Shown here piece by piece: positions 16,153 to 26,290 of a stretch of 64,000 nucleotides of DNA (the stretch's first letter is position 1; every line of letters starts with the position of its first letter). The notes beneath the pieces were generated by a model. That model was not told the DNA's origin. It saw only the letters and a list, made by a program, of their open reading frames with translations, and did no database searches. Position numbers and translations under genes: made by a program. The stretch lies in NCBI GenBank assembly GCA_025999435.1, contig BNXH01000003.1, positions 1 through 64,000 of the forward strand, in the 5' to 3' direction. This DNA is from Bacteroidia bacterium (GTDB taxonomy: Bacteria > Bacteroidota > Bacteroidia > Bacteroidales > Dysgonomonadaceae).

Positions 16153-16914
16153 TTATATACTTGATACTCTCTTCTTATATTCAGCCAGACAGGCATCTAA
16201 CCGTTCGTGAGCAGTTGTATCTCCCGGAACGTTATGCGAAGGATGTATATAGAGTTTAACTCCCCTGTCGGCTAATATTTCAGCCACAGTAGTTATTGTC
16301 ATCCATACCATTGTTACAAAAGCCAATGTAGATACAGGGCCGACTTTATCCTGGTGATTCTTTAAAGGAACAGATGCATCCACTACCGGTACACAAGAAT
16401 CAACCACTATGTCTGCTATTTCAAATATAGTTTTCCCGCTCGGATGGCGTGTTACTTTTCCTTTTGCTTCAGCAGCCGAACCGAATACAATAACTTTCAT
16501 TCCAAGTTCTTTAGCACATAAAGCTACATCAATATTTACATTATTAATGCCTGTATGCGAGAAAATCCAAATACAATCCTGCTTATCAAAGTTGTATGCT
16601 TTCATTATAGCATTACCGTAACCTTCGGCACGTTCAAGAAATAAGAATTGATGAATTCCCATTTGTCCTGTTATCCCTGTAAAGAATGTCATCGGTAATT
16701 CTACCATAGGATGGAATCCAACGAATCCTCCGATACGAGGATACATTTCCTCAACAGGGATTGTAGCATGACCGCAACCGAATGTATGTACCCAATGGTT
16801 CGATTCAATGCTATCGGCCATTACCAAAGCAGCTTTTTTAATATTTTCCAATTGAGTTTCTTCAATTTTTTGCATAATGCCACGCGCATTTGCCAACCAT
16901 TCTAATGCTAACAT
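16153..16914 (-). CDS. SIS-domain sugar isomerase-like protein (UPF0309 type)
   Basis: Phosphosugar-binding protein with a single SIS fold. Segments such as WVHTFGCGHATIPVEEMYPRIGG (about 42-64), IWIFSHTGINNVNID and MKVIVFGSA mark the UPF0309 subgroup. SIS proteins act on phosphorylated aldose/ketose or amino sugars (GlmS, NagB-like deaminases, MurQ), so a role on a hexosamine-6-phosphate made by the ROK kinase in the same operon is plausible. No signal peptide; 253 aa is usual length. Lies 8 bp from the MFS gene and 11 bp from the creatininase gene. Reaction not established for the family. Confidence 0.8.
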   Translation of the reverse strand: MLALEWLANARGIMQKIEETQLENIKKAALVMADSIESNHWVHTFGCGHATIPVEEMYPRIGGFVGFHPMVELPMTFFTGITGQMGIHQFLFLERAEGYGNAIMKAYNFDKQDCIWIFSHTGINNVNIDVALCAKELGMKVIVFGSAAEAKGKVTRHPSGKTIFEIADIVVDSCVPVVDASVPLKNHQDKVGPVSTLAFVTMVWMTITTVAEILADRGVKLYIHPSHNVPGDTTAHERLDACLAEYKKRVSSI

Positions 16915-16922
16915 AATTTCTT

Positions 16923-18092
16923 TTAATTTTTATTATTAATAATTTTTGGATTTGTAAATACGATAATAAACTGTATTGCTAACAATATAGCAAGGAATAC
17001 AGGAAATGAATTTATATCGAACGTTCTGGATATATATCCCATAGCATAATTCAGAATAGAGTTTCCTCCTAATGCTATAAAAAGAGCTATACCGATTGCA
17101 GTACCTGACGTTTCTTTGTATGCAGAGCCTATAAGTCCGATTGCGACAGGAAAGCCTGCTGATAAACCAAAGCCAATTAAGAATAAGCCTAATGTTACCA
17201 CCGGAAATGTTGTTGACCAGTTTAATAAAGCTATTCCTACCAAAGATATTGTCATTGCTCCAGAAAGGACATGAATTTGCTTTACTTTCTTAAAAACATA
17301 GCTTAAAAATAAACGGGCCAATGTCATCCCTAACACAAAAAATGTCAGAGTTAATACAATATCTCCTTCTTCGATGGATGTTGTAGCTTTTAAATAACTT
17401 GTTGTCCAATTATTAAACAGGCCTTCCATTCCACTTTGGAAAAACAGGAAAAAACTAAGGATCAACAGTACAGGCTGCTTTAATAAAGAGGCAGCTTGTT
17501 TTACCGGAAAACCTTGTTTAAATTTCGGTTCAGGAAATCTGACCGCTACAAAATACGCTACACATAAGAGCATGAAAATCCCTGTCCACTGAAGGATTAT
17601 TTCGTAAGAATAATCTTTCGAAAGTACACCAAGCAGAAAAGGGATAATCAAAGCTCCCACCCCATACGAAACCCCTAATATACTGAGTCTGGAGCTACGA
17701 TTATGATCATCTGAAACATCTGAGGCAAGGGCATTTGTTGATCCGTTGAGCATGCCTCCACCCAGTCCGATAAAGAAAATGCAACCCCGCAATATTGACA
17801 GATCGTCAGAGAGAGATAATCCTTCTATGCCTAATATAGTTATGAAAGTACTGACAATAAGCAATATTTTATATCCGAACCGGTCTACTACCGGGCCAAA
17901 GATAAGTGATCCGAGTAATACACCAACCGGAAGAAATGTCACTAGAGATGAAGCACCTACAGTATCGAGGCTATATTTTTCAGTCAGAGAAGGTAGTACC
18001 GACCCCATTACAATAAAAGCTATTCCAAAAAATGCCATCCCTATACAGGATGCGATGTAGACAAGGTTTTTATTATACATATACTTACTCAT
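16923..18092 (-). CDS. MFS transporter, probable sugar permease
   Basis: Twelve-helix major facilitator permease in the inner membrane, 389 aa. Helices are evident from GMAFFGIAFIVMGSVLP at the start to FPVFLAILLAIQFIIVF at the end; the loop motif GPVVDRFGYK between helices 2 and 3 is the MFS signature. It resembles FucP/NagP-like carriers rather than drug exporters. Its reading frame overlaps the ROK kinase stop by four bases, so transport and phosphorylation of the same sugar are likely coupled. The substrate is probably a free amino sugar or small oligosaccharide, inferred from context only. Confidence 0.82.
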   Translation of the reverse strand: MSKYMYNKNLVYIASCIGMAFFGIAFIVMGSVLPSLTEKYSLDTVGASSLVTFLPVGVLLGSLIFGPVVDRFGYKILLIVSTFITILGIEGLSLSDDLSILRGCIFFIGLGGGMLNGSTNALASDVSDDHNRSSRLSILGVSYGVGALIIPFLLGVLSKDYSYEIILQWTGIFMLLCVAYFVAVRFPEPKFKQGFPVKQAASLLKQPVLLILSFFLFFQSGMEGLFNNWTTSYLKATTSIEEGDIVLTLTFFVLGMTLARLFLSYVFKKVKQIHVLSGAMTISLVGIALLNWSTTFPVVTLGLFLIGFGLSAGFPVAIGLIGSAYKETSGTAIGIALFIALGGNSILNYAMGYISRTFDINSFPVFLAILLAIQFIIVFTNPKIINNKN

Positions 18093-19042
18093 TTAAGTGA
18101 AAGAATAGCCAGATAACCCGCGCCATAAAGTCCTGCGTCACCAGATAAATGAGACTGTTCAAAACGGACCTGACCAATACTTATCGGCTGAGCCCATTTA
18201 CATGCCTCCTCATATATATTGTCTATAAACTGTGATGCAGGGCCAAAAACACCCCCACCCCATATAATTTTTTCAGGGTTTAGCAAACTCACCAAGTTTG
18301 CTGCTGCCATTCCCCACATTCTTATTGCTTTGCCAAGAACAAATTTAGCTAATGGGTCTTTTTGTCCATATGCGGCAAATATATCTTGTGCTATAATTGT
18401 TTCAATATCTTTGTTATAAAGTATACTCTCTTTGAAAAGAGTATCTCCTTTTATTATTTTTTTGGCCTGCCATGCAATACCATTTCCCGATGCTTGACTT
18501 TCAAAACAGCCACACATCTCGTACTCATCCAGATATGGAGTTTCCAGTGCCAGCCAACCGGCAGCACCAACTATATCGCCGTGTCCATGAAGAATTTTCC
18601 CATCAACTAAAATACCTATTCCAATACCTGTTCCCACAGCTATAAAAAGAGCATTACTACATCCTACAGCAGCGCCTTTCCAGGTCTCACCCAGTATATA
18701 GCAAGTCCTATCACTAGCTATATCGACTTTAATAGATGGATTATTTATATGATTCCTTATTTCTTCTTGTAACGGATAGTCATCCCATCCTTTGATATTC
18801 GGAGCCCATATTTTACCCGTTTTACTATTGGCAATGCCGGGCACACAGATCCCCACAGATTGTATATCTGTTATACTATGAAGAGCTACAAGGTTATCGA
18901 TTGTGCTCTTTACCAAGATACCTACTTCGCTTCCCTGTTTATGTTCAAGCAAAGACGATACTTTGTGAAGCATGTTTCCATTATTGTCAAAAACTGCTCC
19001 TGTGATTTTTGTTCCCCCTAAATCGATTCCTATGACTGCCAT
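18089..19042 (-). CDS. ROK family sugar kinase (variant lacking the GH zinc motif)
   Basis: Sugar kinase of the ROK family, with ATP-binding GIDLGGTKITGAVFD at the N-terminus, an ASDRTCYILGE segment holding the likely catalytic D112, FIAVGTGIGIG, and C-terminal EKIIWGGGVFG. The canonical zinc-binding E-x-GH is replaced here by AGWLALE, while a shortened cysteine cluster (EMCGCFES) remains, so metal binding is altered or lost. GlcNAc, glucosamine or ManNAc are typical ROK substrates. A strong Shine-Dalgarno-like AGGAG (19049-19053) precedes the start, unusual for this region. It is the first gene of the ROK-MFS-SIS-creatininase-GH9 unit and is separated from susD by a hairpin terminator. Confidence 0.83.
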   Translation of the reverse strand: MAVIGIDLGGTKITGAVFDNNGNMLHKVSSLLEHKQGSEVGILVKSTIDNLVALHSITDIQSVGICVPGIANSKTGKIWAPNIKGWDDYPLQEEIRNHINNPSIKVDIASDRTCYILGETWKGAAVGCSNALFIAVGTGIGIGILVDGKILHGHGDIVGAAGWLALETPYLDEYEMCGCFESQASGNGIAWQAKKIIKGDTLFKESILYNKDIETIIAQDIFAAYGQKDPLAKFVLGKAIRMWGMAAANLVSLLNPEKIIWGGGVFGPASQFIDNIYEEACKWAQPISIGQVRFEQSHLSGDAGLYGAGYLAILSLK

Positions 19043-19102
19043 CAGGGTCTCCTGTTTAGATTAAGATAATGAAATCCTAAGTATCATTTGGTTTAGTAAA
19101 AT

Positions 19103-19140
19103 AAAAGGAGGCATGCCGAGATACCGGGCTACCTCCTTTT
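19103..19140 (-). terminator. hairpin terminator downstream of susD
   Basis: AAAAGGAGG (19103-19111) pairs with CCTCCTTTT (19132-19140) around a partly structured loop, and the minus strand continues TTTTATTTTAC. It separates the first SusC/SusD pair from the ROK-led unit and could attenuate rather than fully stop transcription. Confidence 0.75.
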
Positions 19141-19161
19141 GTCGATTACATGAATAATATT

Positions 19162-21036
19162 TTACCAGCCCGTAGTCTGGCTCAATGTATATCCCCAGTT
19201 AGCATACAAATTGATCTGATTCTGTCCAACCGGAGAACAATAAGACTTATTGGAAAATACCTCCCTGTCTGCAACATTATCAGGCAAATAATATCCCACC
19301 ATTGCAGCAGCATTCGTTCCGTCAAATGTAACCACAGTTCCGTCTTCTTTCATTATATGGGTTATACCTTTTTTGAGTGGATCAACAGCGGACGGCAATT
19401 CTACAGGCAAGTTTACCCAAATACCTTTCAAAATATCCGGATGCGTAGCGCCTTGCATATAGTCAAGCTTTTTCCAGCGTTTGATATCCAACAGACGAGC
19501 CGGTTCCATATACAGTTCTATACGGCGTTCACGGCGGATTTCCCAGATTAATTGCGGCACATCGGCATCGCGTGCAGGGTCGTTTGGCAATGTTGCCAGA
19601 GTCATATACGGAAGTTTAACCACTCCTTTTCCTATAGCTACGTCATCCAAAGGACGATCACGCAAAACGTTTATTGATTTATTAATATCATCCTGTGTAA
19701 CAGCAGAACCACCTAATGTAGCTAATTCGGCTTTCGCTTCTATCCAGTTTAAAAGAACTTCTCCATAACGTATAACCGGAGCATCGTTTGTATTCGTATT
19801 GCTCGTATATTTCGGTATTGCGGAAACTTGGTCTGCAGGTATCGTAGGCCCAACTCTGTCCACAAATTTTGTAGTGAAAAGCAAACTCGCGGCTTTGTCA
19901 AAAAGATGATCCATAAAATAAGCTTCGAAGCGAGGGTCTCGTGTTTGTTTTAGATTGGCAAGGTCAAATTTGTTGGCATTCGCTACCGATGAATTTTGCC
20001 ATACATTACCATCACTACAAAGAAAAGCTTTCACCAGATTGAGGTTAGCAGAAGGATCCTGACTTTCATATTGAACATTGTACGAAGCCACGCAGTGCGT
20101 TGTACTTTGTGAGGCATCATAAATACGATACATGATACATTCTTTATTACCCACCAGGCTTTCGGAACCAAAAAGATCGCGTACAGGCTTATCTATTGCG
20201 TACTGACCAGTCATTAATATATTGGCAGCATCAACAGCAAACTGAAGATATTTCTGCGCCCGCGCGTTATCTCCATTATGATATTTTTGCCAGGTACCCT
20301 CAAACAACATCCATCTGGAAATGAAAGCGGCTGCAATATTCCTGTTCAATACATTTGTCCCATCATTGGCACGCATATTATCCAAAACATATTTAAAGTC
20401 ATCGTATACAGCATCCATCACCTCTCCACGGGGCATACGGTCTTTATACATAATATCGACATCGGCAGTCGAAAAATTCTTTTCGAAATATGGAACATCT
20501 CCGAACGCGCTCACCAAACGGCAATAATCGAGCGCTTTGAAAAAACGTCCTACAGCTATCCAGTGATTAGACTGTTCCGGAGTAAGAACAGTTTGCATGC
20601 GATTTTCGATACGATCAATCATCAGATTGGCTTTACGTATCCATCCGAAATACCATGTAGGGCCACAATAGTTAGTTTGCCATGCCGGAGCGGTCAACAC
20701 ACCGTTCGTATTAAGAGTATTATTGCCACTACCTCTATCGGTAGGCACATTGGTTTCAAATGCCGTCTGCGTACCTCTTTGAACAACATCATCGCTGAAC
20801 ATATAACCCTTAAAGAGCGAATAATCCAATGTCCAAGAGGAATTATATCCTACAAAAAACTGCGGATAAAACTCGGTGACAAATAAACGAACATTATTTT
20901 CCGATTTCCAGTAATTTTCATCATCGAATCTATTCAATTCCGGACGATCCAAATAATCGGAACAACCTTGAAACAAAAGGATAAACAATAAGCCGAAGCA
21001 AACAATCGTCTTCCTTATTATATTGATTTTTTTCAT
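19162..21036 (-). CDS. SusD/RagB family outer-membrane glycan-binding lipoprotein
   Basis: Surface lipoprotein that caps the partner SusC channel and binds the glycan ligand. Signal peptide with lipobox LFQGC (lipidated C25), followed by DYLDRPELNRF and the TPR-rich SusD fold: NYWKSENNVR, GWIRKANLMIDRI, YCRLVSAFGDVPYF, and C-terminal RRERRIELYMEPARLLDIKRWKKLD, which is a hallmark. 624 aa, complete. It lies 12 bp after the SusC gene. The glycan is unknown; location in a peptidoglycan and amino-sugar region suggests a peptidoglycan-derived oligosaccharide, but this is inference. Confidence 0.93.
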   Translation of the reverse strand: MKKINIIRKTIVCFGLLFILLFQGCSDYLDRPELNRFDDENYWKSENNVRLFVTEFYPQFFVGYNSSWTLDYSLFKGYMFSDDVVQRGTQTAFETNVPTDRGSGNNTLNTNGVLTAPAWQTNYCGPTWYFGWIRKANLMIDRIENRMQTVLTPEQSNHWIAVGRFFKALDYCRLVSAFGDVPYFEKNFSTADVDIMYKDRMPRGEVMDAVYDDFKYVLDNMRANDGTNVLNRNIAAAFISRWMLFEGTWQKYHNGDNARAQKYLQFAVDAANILMTGQYAIDKPVRDLFGSESLVGNKECIMYRIYDASQSTTHCVASYNVQYESQDPSANLNLVKAFLCSDGNVWQNSSVANANKFDLANLKQTRDPRFEAYFMDHLFDKAASLLFTTKFVDRVGPTIPADQVSAIPKYTSNTNTNDAPVIRYGEVLLNWIEAKAELATLGGSAVTQDDINKSINVLRDRPLDDVAIGKGVVKLPYMTLATLPNDPARDADVPQLIWEIRRERRIELYMEPARLLDIKRWKKLDYMQGATHPDILKGIWVNLPVELPSAVDPLKKGITHIMKEDGTVVTFDGTNAAAMVGYYLPDNVADREVFSNKSYCSPVGQNQINLYANWGYTLSQTTGW

Positions 21037-21048
21037 AAGTTTAAATTT

Positions 21049-24000
21049 CTAAAAAGTTAATTGAACACCAAATGAAACGTTCTTAAACATAGGCGCTCCA
21101 ACACCTGTACGGCCTGAATTATAGTTTGAAGTATCCCACATAGAATATCCACTCACTGCTTCCGGATCAATAGGAAGTCCTCTCAGGTTATCCCATGTTA
21201 TAATATTTTCTAAAGACATATATACGCGCGCTCTTGTCAGATAAGCCTTTTTGATAAGAGTAGCCGGCAAGCTATAGCCCAATGTCACATTCTTCAGCCT
21301 CAGATAAGCCATATTCAGCAAATAACGGTCCGACACCTGCGTATTACCAGTTACAGTACTACCTCCGGCAACAGCTCCGATATTATATGGACGCGGATAG
21401 AACGCGTCCGTGCGATCCTCTCTCCAGAAATCTTTGGCAAATGCTTCTGCCATAGCACCATCGGAAACATTATATCCGGGAATAGCCAAGGCTCCGTCAC
21501 CCCAAATAGAACGTTTACCTACGCCCTGAAAAAATACTTGCAAATCAAAGCCTTTATAATCGGCGCCCAAACGAAATCCGTAATTATAGCGAGGGGTAGA
21601 ATTACCTATTATATCCAAGTCGCCCCTGTTATCATCCGTATCGCCACCATTATCAATCCTGTCATTACCATCCAAATTTTTGTATTTTACATCACCGGGA
21701 CCAAAACGAAAGAGCCCATTGCCCTGCGGTTTTACTTGATACACAGGATTATCACCTTTCAACTTATTCATTGTAACTCCATCAACAGTAATTGTTTCGA
21801 TGTTTCCATTGGAGTTATATACAAAGTCATCTTCCTGATACAAACGATCTACCCTATATCCGTAAATATCACCGTAGCGTCTTCCTTTCCACCAGAATGT
21901 AGAAGCTGTACCTTTAATCGCCCCCTCAGTATAATCAGTAACATATGTACTGGCATCCGACAGGGTGAACATACCATTTATGCTTAATCCGTTGGCAAAC
22001 CGGTGTGTATAATTTAGCGCCAGTTCCCAACCTTTTGTCTGCAATTCACCATAGTTTCCTACCGGAGCAGGAGCGCCGAAAGCATACGGCAAAGTAAGAC
22101 CTGGTATGATCATATTGCTCGTAGCTCGGTTATACCAATCAAACGTAGCACTAAACTCATCAAAAAGAACAAGATCCACACCTAAGTTCAAGGTCTTGAT
22201 ATCTTGCCATGTAATATTTCTATCCACAGGAGGAGGTGTTCCGTAAAAAGAATTTCGAATACCGCTTGATCCAATCCATGATGAATTAGTAACTTTGGTC
22301 AAACCTGAAACATAAAGTCCATTTGATACAGTCTGGTCACCAATTATCCCATAAGAACCCCTGAACTTTAAAGAACTTAACACAGGTTTTGTCCATTTCA
22401 TAAACGATTCTTCGCTCGCTCGCCAACCAGCCGAGAAAGAAGGGAACCAACGCCATTTCAGTTCCTTCGGAAACTTGGAGGCTCCGTCGTAACGTAAATT
22501 AGCTTCTACTAAATATTTTTGTTGGAACGCATAATTCAAACGACCGAAGAAACCAATCTGCGAATCCCAAAGCGTTTGACCACCGGTAGTCTGTGTACCT
22601 GATGTCAAACCGAATTGAGGATTTGAAGGATCCGCCAATGCTGTTACCTGCCCCCATACGGATTTTTCTTTTGATTTCACAGCATTCAATCCTGTCATAA
22701 ACGTAAATGCATGAATATCGATCAGGTTCAATCTGTAAGTAGTGTAGGCATTAAACGTATGCTGTTGTTGGTCTTCAAAGTCCCTGCGGATATGATCCGG
22801 ATTAGCTCCTACTCCCGTATAGTTCTGGAAAGGAAATTGGTAAGCGGGCATTGCGCCGGTTGCTCCCGATGAAACAACCTCACCATTCTGATCGACATAA
22901 ATACGGTTTCCGTTTTCATCCATCCTGGCTTGGGCTCCAGACCAAGTGTTTGCCGCAGTATAAGACATTCCCGGCCTTTCATGAACAAATTCCCTGTGAG
23001 CAAATGTATAATCGAATTGCAAATCCCAGTCTTTCGTGAAATTCAGGGTTGCACCCAGGTTCACATTCAGATAATTTGTTTGTCTGCTAGCAGTATTAGC
23101 CTGTGCTGCTTCCGATGCAGGGCTACGGAGTATATTCCCGTTTTCGTCATAACCAAATGGTTGCAACGGCCCCCAACGGAAAATATACAACCAAGGGTCG
23201 GCTGTGGTGGAATTGCTCATATACGGATAGTATTTAGTACCCTGAGAGAACAAAAATCCGCTTCTCAACGTAATATACTTATTGATTTCCGTACTTATTT
23301 TTCCCGAAGCATTATAGCGCTGGTATTTATCTACTTTGGCTGTCTTCAACAAACCTGCCTGGTCAAAAAATCCCAATCCTATATTATAACTCGTTCTTCC
23401 TGATTTCCCGTTTACCGACAAATTATGTGTTTGGGTAGGCGTCCATTCCTGAACCATATAATCATACGCGTTGTACAAGCGTATGCCCATGTTCGTCGTT
23501 CCGTCCACATACCAGTCGCGTCCGTATACTACAGGATCGTTAGTACCCATACTTCCGTATTTTGCAACCCAGTCCAACGTCCTTGCATAACTTGCCTTGT
23601 CAAATGCGATGAAAGCGCCCAGTCTGCTTCCATTAACCCGTTCCATTGCCGCCAAAGTATATTCCAACCCGTTCACGGTCGCCATATTGATGTCTTTGGC
23701 TACCTTAGCCCAGGCAAAATTATTTGTATACGATACAGTTACTTTTTCCGTATTAGCGCCTTTCTTGGTGGTAATCAGAATTACACCGAAGGCCGCTTTT
23801 GATCCATAAATAGAAGATGCTGCCGCATCTTTCAATACGGAAATTTGTTCTATGTCGTTCGGATTAATCAATGTCAGACTTGGTACTTCTACATTGTCAA
23901 CCAGAATCAGCGGACTGGAACCACCATTGATAGATCCTATTTGTCCACGAATTTTGAATACAGGGTCGGAACCAACTTCACCGCTCGGTATAACGATAGA

Positions 24001-24525
24001 CAATCCCGGTATGGATCCTTGCAGGTCACGGCCTACATCGGAAACCGGACGGCTTTCCAAAGTCTTCTCAATATCCACCGAAGCCACAGCTCCTGTAAGG
24101 TTTGCTTTCTTTTGAGTACCATATCCTACAACCACTACTTCCTCCATCGTTTGGGCAGTCTCTACTAAAGTTATATTAATAGTAGTCTGATTTCCGACTA
24201 CCTTCGATTGCGACGTAAATCCGAGATATGAGAATACCAAGGTAGCGCCGGATGTCGTGGCTATAGAGTAATTACCATCGATATCTGTCAAAACCCCTTG
24301 AGTGGTTCCTTTAACGGCAACGCTTACCCCAACCAAGGGCTCGCCGCTAGAATCTATAACTTTTCCTTTAACTGTAATTCTTGTTTGTTGCTGTTCCAAC
24401 AGTCCGTCAGAATGTACTTTGGCATCCGCTGCATAGCTATTTATAAAGATGCATATAAGCCCAATGACCAACAAACAAAGAACTTTTTTCAGCATTGAAC
24501 TTTTACTTTCTTTTAAGTTGTCCAT
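21049..24525 (-). CDS. SusC/RagA family TonB-dependent outer-membrane receptor
   Basis: TonB-dependent importer, 1158 aa. After a signal peptide, a carboxypeptidase-regulatory-like beta-sandwich (about 50-125, VKGKVIDSSGEPLVGVSVA) leads to the TonB-box-like EEVVVVGYGTQKK, the plug (IRGQIGSINGGSSPLILVDN, DIEQISVLKDAAASSIYGSKAAFGVILITTKKG) and a 22-strand barrel ending FGVQLTF. It forms a unit with the SusD protein 12 bp downstream. Its first 130 residues are strikingly like those of the second SusC (30074-33337) while the rest diverges. Transport of a peptidoglycan or amino-sugar oligosaccharide is inferred from neighbours. Confidence 0.94.
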   Translation of the reverse strand: MDNLKESKSSMLKKVLCLLVIGLICIFINSYAADAKVHSDGLLEQQQTRITVKGKVIDSSGEPLVGVSVAVKGTTQGVLTDIDGNYSIATTSGATLVFSYLGFTSQSKVVGNQTTINITLVETAQTMEEVVVVGYGTQKKANLTGAVASVDIEKTLESRPVSDVGRDLQGSIPGLSIVIPSGEVGSDPVFKIRGQIGSINGGSSPLILVDNVEVPSLTLINPNDIEQISVLKDAAASSIYGSKAAFGVILITTKKGANTEKVTVSYTNNFAWAKVAKDINMATVNGLEYTLAAMERVNGSRLGAFIAFDKASYARTLDWVAKYGSMGTNDPVVYGRDWYVDGTTNMGIRLYNAYDYMVQEWTPTQTHNLSVNGKSGRTSYNIGLGFFDQAGLLKTAKVDKYQRYNASGKISTEINKYITLRSGFLFSQGTKYYPYMSNSTTADPWLYIFRWGPLQPFGYDENGNILRSPASEAAQANTASRQTNYLNVNLGATLNFTKDWDLQFDYTFAHREFVHERPGMSYTAANTWSGAQARMDENGNRIYVDQNGEVVSSGATGAMPAYQFPFQNYTGVGANPDHIRRDFEDQQQHTFNAYTTYRLNLIDIHAFTFMTGLNAVKSKEKSVWGQVTALADPSNPQFGLTSGTQTTGGQTLWDSQIGFFGRLNYAFQQKYLVEANLRYDGASKFPKELKWRWFPSFSAGWRASEESFMKWTKPVLSSLKFRGSYGIIGDQTVSNGLYVSGLTKVTNSSWIGSSGIRNSFYGTPPPVDRNITWQDIKTLNLGVDLVLFDEFSATFDWYNRATSNMIIPGLTLPYAFGAPAPVGNYGELQTKGWELALNYTHRFANGLSINGMFTLSDASTYVTDYTEGAIKGTASTFWWKGRRYGDIYGYRVDRLYQEDDFVYNSNGNIETITVDGVTMNKLKGDNPVYQVKPQGNGLFRFGPGDVKYKNLDGNDRIDNGGDTDDNRGDLDIIGNSTPRYNYGFRLGADYKGFDLQVFFQGVGKRSIWGDGALAIPGYNVSDGAMAEAFAKDFWREDRTDAFYPRPYNIGAVAGGSTVTGNTQVSDRYLLNMAYLRLKNVTLGYSLPATLIKKAYLTRARVYMSLENIITWDNLRGLPIDPEAVSGYSMWDTSNYNSGRTGVGAPMFKNVSFGVQLTF

Positions 24526-24799
24526 AATAGTTTGTTATTAATTAAATATTACAGTCTATATATTGAGATCGTAATTTTACGGGGCATAGTATTATTAACT
24601 TGATCTACATACAAAGACCTAATAAAACACATTAAAAATAAAAAATAAGATGTTAGATAATTTGATGTTAAAATATTTCCATAAGCTATTGTTTTGTATG
24701 TATATTCATTATTTTCGATATTTTAGTTCGATATTTTTAGACTTTAAATTGAACAGCACAATGCTTTAAAACATTGACTTTTATCATTCCAAAAACCTA

Positions 24800-26290
24800 T
24801 TAATTGAAAAATACGATAGAACTCTCAGAATGAGAAGGACTCAAACTAGTTATTCCGTATCTGTATTTTTCTAAATCTTTCTTGTTTTTGCATGGTATTG
24901 CTAATTCTGTTAAGCCGGTTACAGCAATAATGCTCTCGGGATTATCTTTATTTACCGGTTTATTCCTTTTAAATTTGTAAATAACAAAACGTTTGGCATT
25001 TTTGCCACGCTGCCATTTTAAAGAAATATTTTGATCATCAATCATTTGAATTGATGCATCTTGCGGATTTTCAGGTTCAATGCGTTTAATTCTATTGTTT
25101 TCGGGCGAGATGCTCAGGTATTTATATTCTTTTTTACTCAACTGCTTTTCTAATTTTACTTCAGGTTTGTTAAACAAAGATTTGGCACTGAAATATATTT
25201 CTCCCTTAATATTAGGGTCTGACATATTTCTTTTTATCTGACGGATAAGCTCCTTTGAGTTATGCCACTCTTTTTGTTTGGCATCCTTAGAAATTCTATA
25301 TGGAGCCAGGCCTGCATATACATTCGCTCCATAATTATATTTTGACCACCAATCGGCCAGGATAGCATAGTCTGCAATTTGGTATCCTATATTAAAGTAT
25401 AACTGAGGTAGTACATAGTCAATCCATCCTTTTTCCTGCCATAATAAAATATCGGCATACAGACCATCGTAATTGGTCATTGCTTTCGTATCTGATCCGC
25501 GGGGGTCTTCTGTTTTATTACGCCAAATAGCAAATGGAGAAATTCCAAATTCGACCCAAGGCTTGGCAGATTTTATTGTTTCGTTTATTTCTTTTATTAT
25601 CAAATTGACATTATTCCTGCGCCAATCTTCTTTGTTTTTAAATCCACGTGGATATTTTGCAAATGTCATAGAATCAGGAAATTCTTGTCCGGCAATTTTG
25701 TAAGGATAAAAATAATCATCCATATGTATTGCATCTATATCGTAGTTACTTACAATATCTTTTACAACATTGCATGTGAATTCGCGGACTTCATCCAAAC
25801 CCGGATTGAAATATTTAGCTTTACCATAATTTATTACCCATTCCGGATGTTTATTCATAATATGATCTTTTGCATATGTGTTATAGCCCACAGTGTCATT
25901 ATTTATACGATATGGATTGAGCCACACATGTATATTCAGCCCTCGTTTATGACATTCGTCAATAGTAAATCGCAACGGATCATAACCCGGGTCTTGGCCT
26001 TGTACTCCTGTCAACCAATGGCTATAAGGCTCGAATTTGGACTTATAGAAGGCATCTGCAGTCGGTCTTATTTGAAAGATAACAGTATTCATGTTATACG
26101 CCTTCACATTGTCCAACAAGTTTATCATCTCCTGTTTTTGATCTTCTGAAGGGAGACCCTTTTGCGAAGGCCAGTCTATATTTGCAACAGTTGCAATCCA
26201 TACGCCACGTATAAACCGTTTATTGGACTGGGCAGAAACAGATGCAAAAAATAACATTAGCAAAATCAAGCAGAAATTTAATTTTTTCAT
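24800..26290 (-). CDS. GHL10 (DUF187) glycosyl hydrolase, DigH-like
   Basis: Exported (beta/alpha)8-barrel hydrolase of the glycosyl-hydrolase-like 10 family. E. coli DigH (YddW), the best studied member, cleaves peptide-free (denuded) peptidoglycan glycans. Motifs are RGVWIATVANIDWPS after the signal peptide, MNTVIFQIRPTADAFY, HVWLNPYRIN and the acidic DIDAIHMDDYFYPY (about residues 180-200); the last 90 residues form a fibronectin-like domain (ISLKWQRGKNAKRFVIYKF). 496 aa, normal length. It lies between the two SusC/SusD pairs and has its own upstream region with a 78-bp element shared with the phosphoesterase gene. Peptidoglycan as substrate fits the amidase, NamZ and MurQ genes nearby. 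Confidence 0.85.
   Translation of the reverse strand: MKKLNFCLILLMLFFASVSAQSNKRFIRGVWIATVANIDWPSQKGLPSEDQKQEMINLLDNVKAYNMNTVIFQIRPTADAFYKSKFEPYSHWLTGVQGQDPGYDPLRFTIDECHKRGLNIHVWLNPYRINNDTVGYNTYAKDHIMNKHPEWVINYGKAKYFNPGLDEVREFTCNVVKDIVSNYDIDAIHMDDYFYPYKIAGQEFPDSMTFAKYPRGFKNKEDWRRNNVNLIIKEINETIKSAKPWVEFGISPFAIWRNKTEDPRGSDTKAMTNYDGLYADILLWQEKGWIDYVLPQLYFNIGYQIADYAILADWWSKYNYGANVYAGLAPYRISKDAKQKEWHNSKELIRQIKRNMSDPNIKGEIYFSAKSLFNKPEVKLEKQLSKKEYKYLSISPENNRIKRIEPENPQDASIQMIDDQNISLKWQRGKNAKRFVIYKFKRNKPVNKDNPESIIAVTGLTELAIPCKNKKDLEKYRYGITSLSPSHSESSIVFFN

Noticed and set aside
20278-20886. 202-codon plus-strand ORF opposite susD
   Set aside because: It is antisense to a clear SusD gene with full family motifs; composition and lack of any recognizable motif mark it as a shadow.
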